Origin: Chloranthus sessilifolius | Taxonomy: Eukaryota; Streptophyta; Magnoliopsida; Chloranthales; Chloranthaceae | Direction of reading: 5' to 3' | Assembly: GCA_021018995.1 (NCBI GenBank) | Contig: CM037597.1 | Location: 8,135,299-8,199,298 of the forward strand | Length of the DNA: 64,000 bases | Part shown: one piece after another, positions 25,801-35,600 of the stretch | How the letters are laid out: each line of letters starts with the position of its first letter | How positions within the stretch are numbered: the first letter of the stretch is position 1 | Notes under the pieces: generated by a model | What the model was told of the DNA's origin: nothing | The model's input: only the letters and a program-made list of their open reading frames with translations | Databases searched by the model: none | Position numbers and translations under genes: made by a program

Positions 25801-27597
25801 AGTGAGGAGCACTTCCTCATTAAGCTATTCAACCCTACTTTCTTCTCCTTTCCTCTTTCTCTCTTCTCCTTAACAACATAGAGAAATTAAGAGTAGTGCC
25901 TAGTGCCTAGCATCACTAAAGTCAATAATTGTGATATCCGCATTTATCAAGACCATTAATTAAATAGGGCAAAACCCAACTATCGCATTAATTAAATGAT
26001 AGGAAGCATGGCTTAGGAGGCCATTTAACAACATTGTTGGTGCCTGTGCTAATTGCTTCAGATTATCTAATTGATGAACCTTGATGGGGAGGGGTGGAAA
26101 ATTGCACATTAGCACCAATTGGATGGTCCAAATTAAAGTACATTGACTGGGTGGCATATAATCCATTGCATAATTTTTTTTCTAAAAATTCTAGAAATAG
26201 GAGAAAATCTAATTATTACCTATTACAACCTGGAAAGGTGTGGCCAATCGGCCTGGAAAGGTAGTCAATCAGCCATGAAAGGAGAAAAAAGGAACATTAT
26301 GCCACCGCATAATGAGTATGCGATGACATAATTTGCATAATTATGCTTATGCCATCGCATACTTGTCTGGATCGCATAAGCCCCTATGGCTTATGCGATC
26401 CAGCATTGTGGTGTAGTATATGCGGTCGCATAATCACTTATGCGACCGCATATGACAACATTGGGCACCAAGCACCAATTAGAAGAAGATATGGAGCGCA
26501 TTCTCAATGCTGGTGTTGCTACACATTATTGACTAATGAACTATCTAGCTAACTGTCGATTTAAACAAACACAACTCTAGCACTAAACATCACAAAAAAC
26601 AAATCTATGTATCCAATTTGAGAATGAAAGAAAAGCCAGCAATCAAGCTATAAAATCTCAGCCAGCACCAGTATTCCAATTCCAGCCAGCACAGTACTAG
26701 TACCAGCTAGCGCACTATTGAGTTGGCCGATATCACACAGGTGAGATTCTACCCAAAAAAAACAAGACCTAAAAAACACATTTCTCTCTTAACCCATGTA
26801 GATCGGTTAGACATCAAAGCCGAATGCAGCAACCTTCCTCTACCGTCATCAACATTTCATAAGGTGTCATAATCAATCCAAACATATTATGCATTCATAG
26901 TAATAGAAAATATAGATTAATTTGAAACAATTCTCAAAGAGTCAACTTATACAAAAGTCAATACAATTAAACTAGCAGATTTTTATTAATTAGAATAGTA
27001 TACTTGTAATCAATATCAGGTGATGCTGGTTTGAAGAGATTGAAATAAAGAAGATTTCACATAAATCGAACAGATACTGCAAAAACTAATATACTAAAAC
27101 AGTAAAAAACTCTTCAATCAACCCAAGATCTATCAGGAAAAAAAAAATCAACAAGAACAGTACCTGACTCCAGCGTCGCCAACGATCCCGATCGCCATTC
27201 CGGCAGACAACCCCGCGAGGCCGCAAGCGAGACCAGACGACAGATGAGCATACCCATCAAACAAATAGTATGATTTCGCCTTAGGGTTTATACCCGTGCT
27301 TATAATAACGGCGATGATCAAACCGTAGATTCCCAAAACTCCAGCCATGACAACGGGAACGATGGATTTCATGACAAGCTCCGGCCGCATCACACCCATC
27401 GAAGCAACGCCAACACCGCTCTTCGCGGTACCATAAGCGGCGCCCATGCCTGCAATTGAAGATATACATCAGAAACCCTAACAAGAAACCCAAACCCTAA
27501 CCCTAGAAAAGATGGGTTTACAGGAGAAAACGAGCGCAGCAGCCGCGCCAAGGAAGCCGAAGAAAGGAGCAGTTTCATCGCCGCTGAATGCAGACAT
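13524..27597 (-). CDS. VHA-c: V-type proton ATPase 16-kDa proteolipid, subunit c, three exons
   Basis: Predicted 164 aa, the same length as plant subunit c. It forms the proton-carrying ring of the Vo sector in vacuolar, Golgi and TGN membranes. Exon 1 (27597-27522) starts [20 protein letters not shown]; exon 2 (27449-27164) runs from [20 protein letters not shown] to VGDAGV; exon 3 (13656-13524) gives [20 protein letters not shown] and ends GQSRAE. Four hydrophobic helices are evident. Glu141 in helix 4 ([10 protein letters not shown]) is the proton-binding carboxylate. Split codons rebuild exactly: T|GC = Cys26 and AG|G = Arg121. Intron 1 is 72 nt; intron 2 is 13,507 nt and full of mobile elements. 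The sequence shows no damage, so I take it as functional. The only doubt is whether exon 3 could belong to a second copy. Confidence 0.96.
13960..14275. mobile_element. Foldback element, AATCAAACGATGGAGAT family
   Basis: The left part (GGCTACTTTTTGGGATGTGC, TTCAAAGCCGTCAAACACCA) pairs with the right part (GACGCTTGATTTCATTGAAT, TTGAGATCATG) around a TA/CA microsatellite core at 14149-14175. It lies in VHA-c intron 2. Confidence 0.5.
14276..15546. other. Intron sequence, largely unassigned
   Basis: The only recognisable piece is a short SINE-like phrase near 14820-14870 (TTGAGATTCCAATATTGTCA, ACCTTCCAATGC). No coding signal was found. Confidence 0.4.
15547..15932. mobile_element. Word element, GGCCGGGC family (copy 1)
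   Basis: Starts TAGGGGTCTCAATGGGCC and ends CCCGTGGAGCCCCTC. It is packed with GGGCCAGGCC, GGCTGGGCC, CAGCCCATAC and related words on both strands, far more GC-rich than its surroundings. A perfect 8-bp GAAAGAAG flanks it (15539-15546 and 15933-15940). A 130-codon open frame over it is a by-product of composition. Confidence 0.85.
15941..16990. other. Intron sequence, nothing recognised
   Basis: Contains a C-rich run near 16165-16182. No coding signal or mobile-element ends were seen. Confidence 0.4.
16991..17140 (+). mobile_element. Probable L1-like LINE 3' tail
   Basis: Text-like L1 3' UTR ending: CTTTCCTCTGTTGTATTTCG, CATTAATGAAACTTTGG, then ATCGATAAAAAAT and an AAT microsatellite (17149-17170). 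No coding part is present. Confidence 0.45.
17171..19140. other. Intron sequence, mostly unassigned
   Basis: Includes a CA microsatellite (17474-17492) and a very A-rich patch (about 17985-18190). No coding signal was found. Confidence 0.4.
19800..19869. repeat. TA microsatellite
   Basis: About 35 uninterrupted TA units inside the inverted LTR pair. Length is likely to vary between individuals and may be affected by assembly. Confidence 0.9.
20203..20616. repeat. Tandem duplication, about 209-bp unit
   Basis: ATTAAAATAAGTAAAAGATA begins both units (20203 and 20412), and ACTTCGTCCTCGAGAA and GTGTCTGATTGATGATAG recur at the same offset. The units differ at scattered bases. Confidence 0.85.
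21826..22126. other. Unassigned AT-rich intron sequence
   Basis: Phrases with CATGAGGT recur three times (about 21990, 22055 and 22113), a weak local repeat. It appears to continue past the inserted element at 22127-23219. Confidence 0.35.
22127..23219. mobile_element. Word element, GAGGCGTACGCCTC family, 1.1 kb
   Basis: Left end CAAGGCTTTAAAAGG and right end CTATGAAAACATTG are imperfect inverted forms. Near each end lie GAGGCGTACGCCTC, GAGGCGTACGCTTC, GAGGCTTACGCCTC and GCCTCGCCTCGG. The 8-bp flanks GTTGTTAC (22119-22126) and ATTTTTAC (23220-23227) match at six positions. The middle holds a lysine-rich open frame (22405-22893) with no recognisable domain, which I do not call a gene. Confidence 0.65.
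23525..23585. repeat. Pair of perfect short palindromes
   Basis: CATATGCCATCATGGCATATG is followed by GTATGCGATCGCATAC. The second word recurs in the element at 26287-26465. Confidence 0.6.
23586..24236. other. Unassigned intron sequence
   Basis: T-rich, with no coding signal or repeat ends recognised. Confidence 0.35.
24237..25905 (+). mobile_element. Ty1/copia fossil, partial pol and 3' end
   Basis: Residual reverse-transcriptase text ([28 protein letters not shown]) is followed by RNase H-region text. A purine-rich tract at about 25718-25731 precedes a probable 3' LTR start (about 25732-25905, containing a TATAAAAG-like box). Gag, integrase and the 5' LTR are missing. It is broken in many places (of the order of ten) and old. 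It lies antisense within VHA-c intron 2. Confidence 0.8.
26287..26465. mobile_element. Word element, TATGCGGTCGCATA family
   Basis: Within 180 bp there are about ten CGCATA/TATGCG words, including palindromes TATGCGGTCGCATA and TATGCGACCGCATA, and a hairpin built from GGATCGCATAAGCC and its complement. Possible ends are GGAACATTATGCC and GACAACATTGGG. No certain target duplication. Confidence 0.55.
26470..27160. other. Intron sequence next to VHA-c exon 2, nothing recognised
   Basis: Ordinary AT-rich intron. A short CCAGC-repeat phrase lies at 26650-26720. No further features were seen. Confidence 0.4.
27164..27449 (-). CDS. VHA-c: VHA-c exon 2
   Basis: 286 nt beginning GC (completing Cys26) after acceptor AG (27451-27450) and ending AG before donor GTACTG. 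Encodes residues 27-120: the rest of helix 1, helices 2-3 and the loop [20 protein letters not shown]. Confidence 0.95.
27473..27500. promoter_or_regulatory. Telo-box motifs in VHA-c intron 1
   Basis: AAACCCTAA occurs at 27473-27481 and 27492-27500, and again at 27627-27635 in the 5' leader or promoter. This is the plant telo-box (interstitial telomere motif), commonly found near the start of highly expressed plant genes. Function here is inferred. Confidence 0.5.
27522..27597 (-). CDS. VHA-c: VHA-c exon 1
   Basis: 76 nt: ATG at 27597-27595 through 25 codons plus one base, then donor GTAAAC at 27521. Encodes the lumenal N-terminus and the start of helix 1. Confidence 0.95.
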
Positions 27598-27760
27598 TTG
27601 TGCAGAGATTTCAGAAACCTTAACTCAAACCCTAATTCAGATCTCTTCTGGTTTTTTTAGAACGGAAGGTTAGATCGGAGAGGGTGGTGATGGTGGTGGA
27701 GATAGAGATTAATGGCCATCGTGATCGATGGATGGAGTCAAATTAGTTGGAGGGTTATGT
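27598..27760 (-). promoter_or_regulatory. Presumed 5' leader and core promoter of VHA-c
   Basis: Upstream of the ATG lie a telo-box, CAAACCCTAATTCAG and a GGT/GGA repeat (about 27675-27710). No unambiguous TATA box was fixed. Confidence 0.35.
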
Positions 27761-27996
27761 AAGTGACCATATATGTTCAATTAATTACATAATTACCCAG
27801 ATTTGTGACAACTTCAGTGGTGAGGTTCGATAGCTTATGTGGAGCAAATACTATCTCTATTGCTTAGGTAGAACAAATGATCATCAAGACCGTTCAAACT
27901 GTTAATGTGGCGGATTGGACATTCTCATCCGTCCAATTAGTATAATTTTAAGCTGGGAGACATTACTTGCATACCAGAAACTTAGTTTAAAAGAAG

Positions 27997-28027
27997 AGAT
28001 GTCCACTCATCATGAGTGGACATCTCA
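27997..28027. repeat. Perfect 31-bp palindrome
   Basis: Arms GAGATGTCCACTCAT and ATGAGTGGACATCTC surround a single base. The same GTCCACTCAT..ATGAGTGGAC word occurs at about 8794-8820, so it is a repeat-family end rather than a unique site. Confidence 0.7.
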
Positions 28028-28046
28028 TTCCCGATGTCCCTATTAC

Positions 28047-28534
28047 GAGGGCTCTTAATGGGCCGGATTAGGGTAGGGTTAGAGTTCAATCCGACCTTAA
28101 CCTACTCGGATCAGGTCACTAAAATTGCTAGCCTGGCTCTAACTCGGGATCCAATGTACTCAGCCCAAACCTGGCCCTGATCAGGTCGGGCCGGGCCGAG
28201 CTTGGGTATCTTTCTGAGTTTTTTTTGACTTTTTTTTTCTAATAAAGTTTAGTTGATTTGTTTTTTTTGGGATGTTTTTTTTAATAAAATTTGGTTAGGC
28301 TTGAGTTATTTTTTTTAATAAAAGTTTGAAGAAAGTTAAAAATTTAATTAAATAATTATATTAGCATTATAGAGGCTCAGGTACATATTTTTATTCAAAT
28401 ATTTCATTTTAGTTTGTTGCACAATGATTATAACAGATAACAGTTGCACAATGATTATAACGGACAACGATTAATCTCAAGGCATTTAACTAAATTATAT
28501 TTAATTAAAATGAATTGTTTTTAAAACTTTAAAA

Positions 28535-28609
<75 letters not shown>

Positions 28610-28787
28610 GGCCGAGTGCGAGTTGGGAGTTGCAACACTCAACCCAAGCCCGGCTTGGATTTATCCGGGTTGCAAAACATTTAGCCCAATTTTAATATCA
28701 AGCCGAGTTTGTTTGATAGAAGGTATCACATTTTTTGGGTTAGGTGCAGGCCAAAATCCGGGCCGGCTCGACCAATTGAAAGCCCTA
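28047..28787. mobile_element. Word element, GGCCGGGC family (copy 2)
   Basis: Starts GAGGGCTCTTAATGGGCCGG and ends CCAATTGAAAGCCCTA, imperfect inverted forms. The outer parts are rich in GGGCCGGGCC, GCCCGG and AACCTGGCC; the core is AT-rich and includes a TA microsatellite (28538-28606). The 8-bp flanks CCTATTAC (28039-28046) and CCTATGAC (28788-28795) differ at one base. Confidence 0.8.
28538..28606. repeat. TA microsatellite
   Basis: A run of about 33 AT units inside the GGCCGGGC word element. Confidence 0.9.
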
Positions 28788-28882
28788 CCTATGACATTTC
28801 CATGATCTTTGGTGCCAAGAAATGTTTGTTTAAAAGAAACATAATTTTAAATATAGCTAACCTAAAGATCTTAGGTACAAAA

Positions 28883-29114
28883 GTAGCATAAAAAGAAGGT
28901 ATTAAAATCGGTATCGGTCTCGGATATTATTTTGCCTGAGGTAGATATGAATACCGATACGTATCGGTCAATTTTTTAAAAAAATAAAATAAAATAAAAA
29001 TAAAAAGTCTCAGTCGAAATCGAAACGTATCGGCAATACCGATATAAAATACAAATACGTATCGATTTGGCTGAAAACCGATACATATCGGTATCCGTCG
29101 ATTTTTGATACCTT
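28883..29114. mobile_element. Word element, TATCGG family (copy 3)
   Basis: Near the left end AAGGTATTAAAATCGG and at the right end GATTTTTGATACCTT are inverted versions. The body is TATCGG, CCGATAC and GATACGTATCGG words around an A-rich core. A perfect 8-bp GTACAAAA flanks it (28875-28882 and 29115-29122). Confidence 0.8.
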
Positions 29115-29394
29115 GTACAAAACAATATCTTTGTTATATGATTTCTATGCAATCGGAGGCTATCTTTCTTACATGACTCAATGCAATTAGTGGTTATTAT
29201 CTGATTCAACATTTGATTGTATGAAATCATATGATAAACATCTTATTATGTGCCCATCTTTCGCATCTAAAATCTTTAAATCAAAGCCATCAAATCAGAG
29301 GATTTAAAGTGTGTTTAGTACCAAGTCTTTCTTTTAAGGGTAGCGGGTTTTGGAGCTTAAGATTCTTGTGGCGCAGCTAATGATTCTACCGTTT

Positions 29395-29588
29395 ATGCTG
29401 AGTCAAAATTTTGGGTAAATTTTCGGTTTTAGGGTTGACCTAAACCAAAAATTTGAACCGAAATTTCGGCCGAAAATCAAAATTTTGGGTCCCATACAAA
29501 TTTGGACCAAAATTTCAGTCTAAATTATCGAAATCAATAATTTTGGCCGAAATTTCGATCATTTCAACCAAAATTTTGATCCTATCTG
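29395..29588. mobile_element. Word element, CGAAATTTCG family (copy 3)
   Basis: Left GAGTCAAAATTTTGGG and right CCAAAATTTTGATCC bracket repeated GAAATTTCGGCC and AAATTTTGG words. The flanking duplication is not clear. Confidence 0.6.
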
Positions 29589-30025
29589 CCTTGAACTAGA
29601 CTTGGTTTTCTTTTTTCTTAATAGGTAGATTGCAATGTCATTTATCGTCCTAATCTTTTACACAGATCTTAGAGATTATATCATTAGGGCCCATATATAA
29701 GGCACATGTTAACTTCCCATGACACACATCCATGATCACGGTCGCTTTGGGAATATATGCCACATGTAATAAAAACATAAGAGCCATCTTCCCCCTACCT
29801 TCTTTAGAAGACAAAAGAAACATTAATAACTAAAGTATGTGGCCTATTAATTGTTCCGATATCTTAGTGCCTTTAAAACCACACAAAAATAATCTAAAAA
29901 TGGTACAATGGAACGGGCTAGTTCAATGAGAACTAGAAAAGCCTTCAGAGTAAACTGAGGCAATGATTTTCAAATTGGATCGGACTGGACCCACTAGTCT
30001 GAAACGGTTCAATCAGAATTCGGAC

Positions 30026-30275
30026 CAAGGTGTCAAACTCAGTATCAGTATCGGATATCGGTCTATAGAGAATCGATACGAATCGGCTGATACGTATTAA
30101 CTGATACCGAGTTGTATCGGTGTCATTTTAAAAAAATAAGAAGAAGAAGAAATAGAGATTTCGACTGATATATATACCGATATCCGAGTTGATAACTAAT
30201 ACGTATCGGCATCGATACGTATCAATTTGCCGAAAAATCAATACGTATCGGTATCGACCGATACTTGATATCATG
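30026..30275. mobile_element. Word element, TATCGG family (copy 4)
   Basis: Ends AAGGTGTCAAACTCAG and CGATACTTGATATCATG. The body is built of TATCGG, GATACGTATCGG and CCGATA with an AAGAAG-rich core. No certain flanking duplication. Confidence 0.65.
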
Positions 30276-30454
30276 ATTAATTGGGACACTAATTGGCTCA
30301 CTTTAATTGAAAACCCAAAAAACTGGATAGTTTTCACCAAAAGATACACCCCTTGGTTTTATGGTGAACTGGCTTATTTGTCAATTTTACATAAAATCAG
30401 GCCGATTACCTACAAATTTATTAGATAATTTTTATTAAAAATAAGTTTGAGATA

Positions 30455-31268
30455 AAAGAAGGGAGTCATTACTTGCAAAGTTGGCCCCGAATTTAAAAGA
30501 ATTACTTGTAAGTTTTGTGACATCTGCTATGTGAGAACATCATCTAAACGGTATGATTTGAAGCTATGTAAGGATATTAAGTGCTAAAAATGAGCTCGAA
30601 ATATAATTTTCTTTATGTGCTTAAATGTAGTCAAAAGCTATTATGTAATTCAACAATTGACCACAATAAATCATATGATAACTATCGTTTTTTGCTCCAA
30701 TTTTATGCAATGGGGATCTATAGATCATCAACTTTAAAGCAGACAGCCTTAGATTGCATTTTCACAAGTCACATGTCCATTAAATACCAAGTCTTTCTTT
30801 AAATTTGGGACAAGTTTCAAGGTGCGAGTAATAGCTGCATAAAAGAAATTATTATAATTACTAGTTATCTATTTATTTTGGAAGCCATTAATTGGACACA
30901 TTTTTCAAGTGATTGCACCAAATTTAAAAGAAAGACTTGCAAGTTTGGCAATCTCTACTATGTAAAGACATCATCTAAGCCGTTTGATTTGAACGCCATG
31001 ATTTAAAAATATCAATTGCAAAAGATTAGAACAAAATATAATTTTCATCATTTGATTAAATGGAGTCAAAGGCTATTATATAATTCAACAATTGACTACA
31101 ATAGATCATATGACAAGTATCGTGTTTTGCTCAAATTTTATGTTCTAGAGATCTATTGATCATGAACTTCATATCAAACGACCTATATTGCATTTTTACA
31201 TATCACATGTCCCTAAAATACTAAGTCTTTCTTTAAATTCGGTGCAATCACTTGGAAAACATGTGCAA
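30455..31268. mobile_element. Two adjacent copies of a long-inverted-repeat element
   Basis: Two related units (about 30455-30800 and about 30890-31268) share CATCATCTAA, TTTGATTTGAA, AATAAATCATATGATAACTA-like text and AAGTCTTTCTTTAAATT. An inverted-repeat-bounded copy lies at 41172-41592. Boundaries are approximate and there is no coding content. Confidence 0.65.
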
Positions 31269-31344
31269 ATAGTGGCTCCTTTTTTTTTTATGTACATAGT
31301 AAGTTGTCTAATAAAACATGAAATTAATTACATACTTTTACCAA

Positions 31345-31490
31345 AGAGGCATTAGCCCAGTTGTCAAGGGAGTAGTTTGTGGGTTCGATTCTCGTCTTTA
31401 TAAGGTGTGGGTTGGGTTTTGTTAATTAACCCTCACAACTATAGTTGGTGCTCCCTCACGCCACTTCGCAACTGTTACATAAAAAAAAAT
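31345..31490 (+). mobile_element. tRNA-derived SINE
   Basis: The A-box-like TTAGCCCAGTTGTCAAGGG and B-box-like GGGTTCGATTCTCG are spaced as in tRNA. They are followed by a non-tRNA body and an A-rich tail (31481-31490). Not a functional tRNA: the cloverleaf is not maintained. Confidence 0.7.
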
Positions 31491-31650
31491 TACATACAAT
31501 CAGTTTTATTTTAAACTTTGTATTTATATAAGTGTCTATTTTATATATTAAAGGTTTGTGAATAGATATATATTTAAGAAAGCTAAATTAAAAATATTTA
31601 CTTTTATAAAATACTAGTAAGTATGTTTTAAATATTTTTATAAGTAAGTT

Positions 31651-31712
31651 GGCTAGAATCAGTCACCTAGAGGTTGCAATAATGTCAACCTTTCATTGTG
31701 CTAAAGGCCCAA
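31651..31712 (-). mobile_element. SINE fragment
   Basis: Contains GAGGTTGCAATAATGTCAAC and TTCATTGTGCTAAAGGCCCA, the same text as 10288-10362. The B-box side is incomplete. Confidence 0.5.
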
Positions 31713-32117
31713 GCTCTTATCACTTATTAATAAAGTAATTAAATATTATTTTTTTCATAATATTCTAAGAATTTGATTAACGAATTTTCAAATTTAAAAT
31801 TAATATTTAAATTAAAAAATTGAAATTCAAATTGTTGTATCATTTTAACAAATATTTTTTTATTTACTTTTAATAATTGTAATAATGGTAAATTTAGACT
31901 AAATTTTATATATTTATAATTAAATAGTAATTACATGTTTGAATTTTTATATTTATTTTTTAATCGAGTTAGTTCAAGCCGATTTGACCCACTCAGTCCA
32001 AACCGGTGCCCTCAACAATTTGGCTAATCCGATTTTTTAAACATTAAATTGAAGTACCATGTCGATAGTCCAAGTCGGTCAAATGATTGATTTTACATGG
32101 GGTGCATGAGTGGGAGC
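31713..32117. other. AT-rich spacer
   Basis: Very A/T-rich, with a GTTCAAGCCGATTTGACCC phrase near 31970. No feature was supported. Confidence 0.4.
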
Positions 32118-32660
32118 TATAAGTTTTGATACACCACTATCGAACAAGTTGCACAGATCTTGGGTGTCGATTCCTCAAAAACCCCTATAACACATGTACC
32201 GTAGAATAATCGTATAGAGATCATACCTTGTGTATAGGCCATAGAATATTGATGAAGTTTCGTCCACTAGCCTCTACTAGGATTTTCAATGTTCTTTTTG
32301 ACACTAGTCCTCTTGCACAATGGGAATGCTAAATAAAGATGAGGAGGTTATTTTTCACACGAGCAAACATTAGGACCCTAGCATCCCTATACATAGATGT
32401 TGAATCCTTCTCATTAAAGGAATCCATAATCACAATCTTAAATTACCTATTATATTGTGATTGAAAATCACAATCATAAATTACTAATTATATTGTGATT
32501 GGAAATAACAATCATGCCTTAAATAAAAAACTTAATTATTAGTTGTTTATTCTCTCAAATTCACCAAATTAGCAACTATTACATCTCAAGATTGATCTTA
32601 ACCATTCACCGGTCAATGGATTGATCATAGTGACAGCCACCAAAATAAAAACTTCTAACA
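32118..32660 (-). repeat. 3' LTR of the copia fossil
   Basis: Starts TGTTAGAAGT at 32660 directly after the purine tract. Its far end (TATAAGTTTTGATACACCAC on the plus strand) resembles the sequence beside the primer-binding site near 38257. Confidence 0.6.
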
Positions 32661-35600
32661 GTCTCCCACTTGGCCACACTATGTCAATAAATTTTAATTA
32701 CCAAATGTTAGCTAACTTTCTTTGAATGACAAATCTTAATCAATCTCAATCAAAATTTTTATAATCAGTACGGTCCAAAGAGAATACTAACACATAATCA
32801 ATGTAATTAATGCATCATGTCATCGACACATGACTGTTCATTAGTTTCGCATTAGAATTCATCACCGACATGGATTTCAACTCGCATGATTTCACATAGA
32901 TCACAAGTTTACAAACTGAATGATGATTACATGTAAACTTAATCTATTATTAGTCATACTTTGTTATCATCTATTGGCACCATGTGTTTCAAATTTTTAT
33001 TTGCATAAAAATGAAAAATAAATAAATAATCTTTATTTCTGAATCAATTAAACAAATGTATTCACTCTGAGACATCCACTCTCAAAGGCTATCAAAACTA
33101 TCATTTAATCTCATGCTCGCAGCGTGCTCCAAAAAGAACTTGAGAGGTAAGCTTTTAGTGAGGGTCAGCTAGCATGAGTGTCGTACTAATTTTTTCAACA
33201 AACATAATTGGAATCTGAACTTTCTCCCTTTTAACAAGATATTTGATATCAATATATTTTGAACCTCTACTAGTCTTATTGTTATTAGAGATAATTATCG
33301 CAGCCGAATTGTTACATAAGATTTTTAGTGGCCTTGAAATACTATCAATAATTCGAACCCCTGAGATAAAATTTCTCAACCATAACGCCTCACATGTTGC
33401 CTCAAAATATGCAACGAACTCTGCTTCCATAATAGACAAAGTTGTCAGCGTTTGTTTAACGTTCTTTCAAGATATTGATCCACCTGCAAGCATAAAAATA
33501 TAATCTGATGTGGACCTATGGGTGTCTTGACACCCAGCATAGTCGTCATCTGAATAACCAGTAACTTCAAGGTTATTCGATTTATTGTACGTGAGCATGT
33601 ATCCTTTTGTCCCTTGTAAATAGCGAAAAATATTATTGACTGCTTTCCAATGGTCCAAATCAGGATTACATTGATACTTATTAAGCATGTCAACTATATA
33701 CGCTATGTCTTGATGAGTACTGACTTGTGTATACATGAGACTCCCAACTATCAATGCATAGGGAATTATCTTCATCTGCTTTTTCTCCAAATCAATCATG
33801 GACTCTGAAGTAAACTAAATTTATCACTCTTAACCACAGGGGCAACAGTAGCGGAGCAATTATGCATATTAAACCTTTTGAGAACTTTATCAATATAAAT
33901 TCTTAGAGACAAGCCCAATATTTCACAAGCTCTATCTCGATGAATCTCAATTTCTATCACGTAGGAAGCTTTACCAAGATCTTTCATATCAAAATTCTTT
34001 GATAGAAAGTTTTTTGTCTCATATAACATGCCTAAACTACTACGAACAAGCAATATATTATCAACATACAAAATAAAGATGATAAATTTGCTCCTACTAA
34101 TTTTAAGATATATGCATTGATCTATAATATTTTCTTCAAAATCAAACTTTAAAATAACTTTATGAAATTTTAAGTACCATTATCGAGATGTCTGCCTTAA
34201 ATCATATATAAATCTTTTGAATCTATAAATTAAATGATTTTCTCCCTTAATCCGAAAACCTTCAAATTGTGTCATAAAGAGATCTTCATACAAGTCACCA
34301 TTCAGAAAAATATTTTTTACATCAATTTGATGCAATTCTAACTCAAAATGAGCTACCAATGTCATGACTATCCTGAAAGATTCCTTTATAGACACAGGAA
34401 AAAATGTCTCTTTATAGTTTATTCTCTCATTTTGAGTGAACCCTTTAACGACTAACCTGACCTTGTATCTCTCTATATTACCTTTGGGGTCTTGATTAGT
34501 TTTATATACTCATTTACAGCCTACAGGCTTAACTCCTTCAGGTAACTCACAAAGATCTCAGACCGAGTTATGTTTCATTGATTTCAACTCATCCTTCATA
34601 GCTTCGAGCTATTGAGTTGATTTGTCGCTCATCATATCTTGGTTAAAATAAATAAGATTTGTTTCCTTTCCAAAATCATACTCACTTTCATTGAGTTATA
34701 CGATATAGTCATAAAAAGTTGTTAACTTCTTTGCTCTCTCTGATTCACGGAATGGTTGATCATTGGCGATCACCATAAGAGAAAGAGCCCCTCCTCAATG
34801 TGGGGTGTTTTAATAGGTACAGCCTCAGGTATATCAACACTTTCTTGAAGAATTGATTTTGGTGCCACATTTTCTTGGATAAAAGGAATAAGAATTATAA
34901 TCCGATTCTCTTCAAAAGTGATTTTCCTAGACCCAACACTCCTACTGTTCTCACAGTCATCAAAAAATTTCATATATCTAGTCTCAACAATCAAAGTACT
35001 ACGAGTAGGGCAATAAAATATATAGTCTTCTACCCTATCAGGATAACTAATGAAATGACAAGTTTAGGATCCAATTTTTCTAATTATGGATTATACACCT
35101 TTGCTTCAGCTAAATAGATTCAAATGTGTAAATATCTTAAAGTTGATTTTCTTCCTACCCATAGCTCATAAGGAGTTTTGAGAATAACTTTACTAGGAAC
35201 TCGATTCAGGATATGTTCTGATGTTTTTAAGGCTTCTCCCCACAAGAACACAAACAACTTAGAGTTGCACAATATGCTCTTCACTATGTCCATAAGAGTA
35301 CGATTTCGTCACTCAGCTACACCATTCTGTTCAAGTGTTCATGACATAGTGTATTGAGCAAAAATGTCATGCTCTTTTAGATACAGAGCGAATGGTCCTA
35401 GATTGCGACCTGTTTCGGAGTATCTACCATAATACTCGCCGCCTCTATTAGATTTCACAATTTTAATCTCTCAATTAAGTTGTAATTCAACTTCGGCTTT
35501 ATAGATCTTAAATATATCCAAAGCCTCAAATTTCTTATGGATGAGAAGTATATAATCAAAACAAGAATACTCATCAGTAAAGGTAATAAAATACTTTTGG

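Noticed and set aside
31345-31490. tRNA gene
   Set aside because: A and B box-like sequences are present, but the acceptor stem and cloverleaf are not maintained and an A-rich tail follows; it is a SINE. No true tRNA gene was found in the window.
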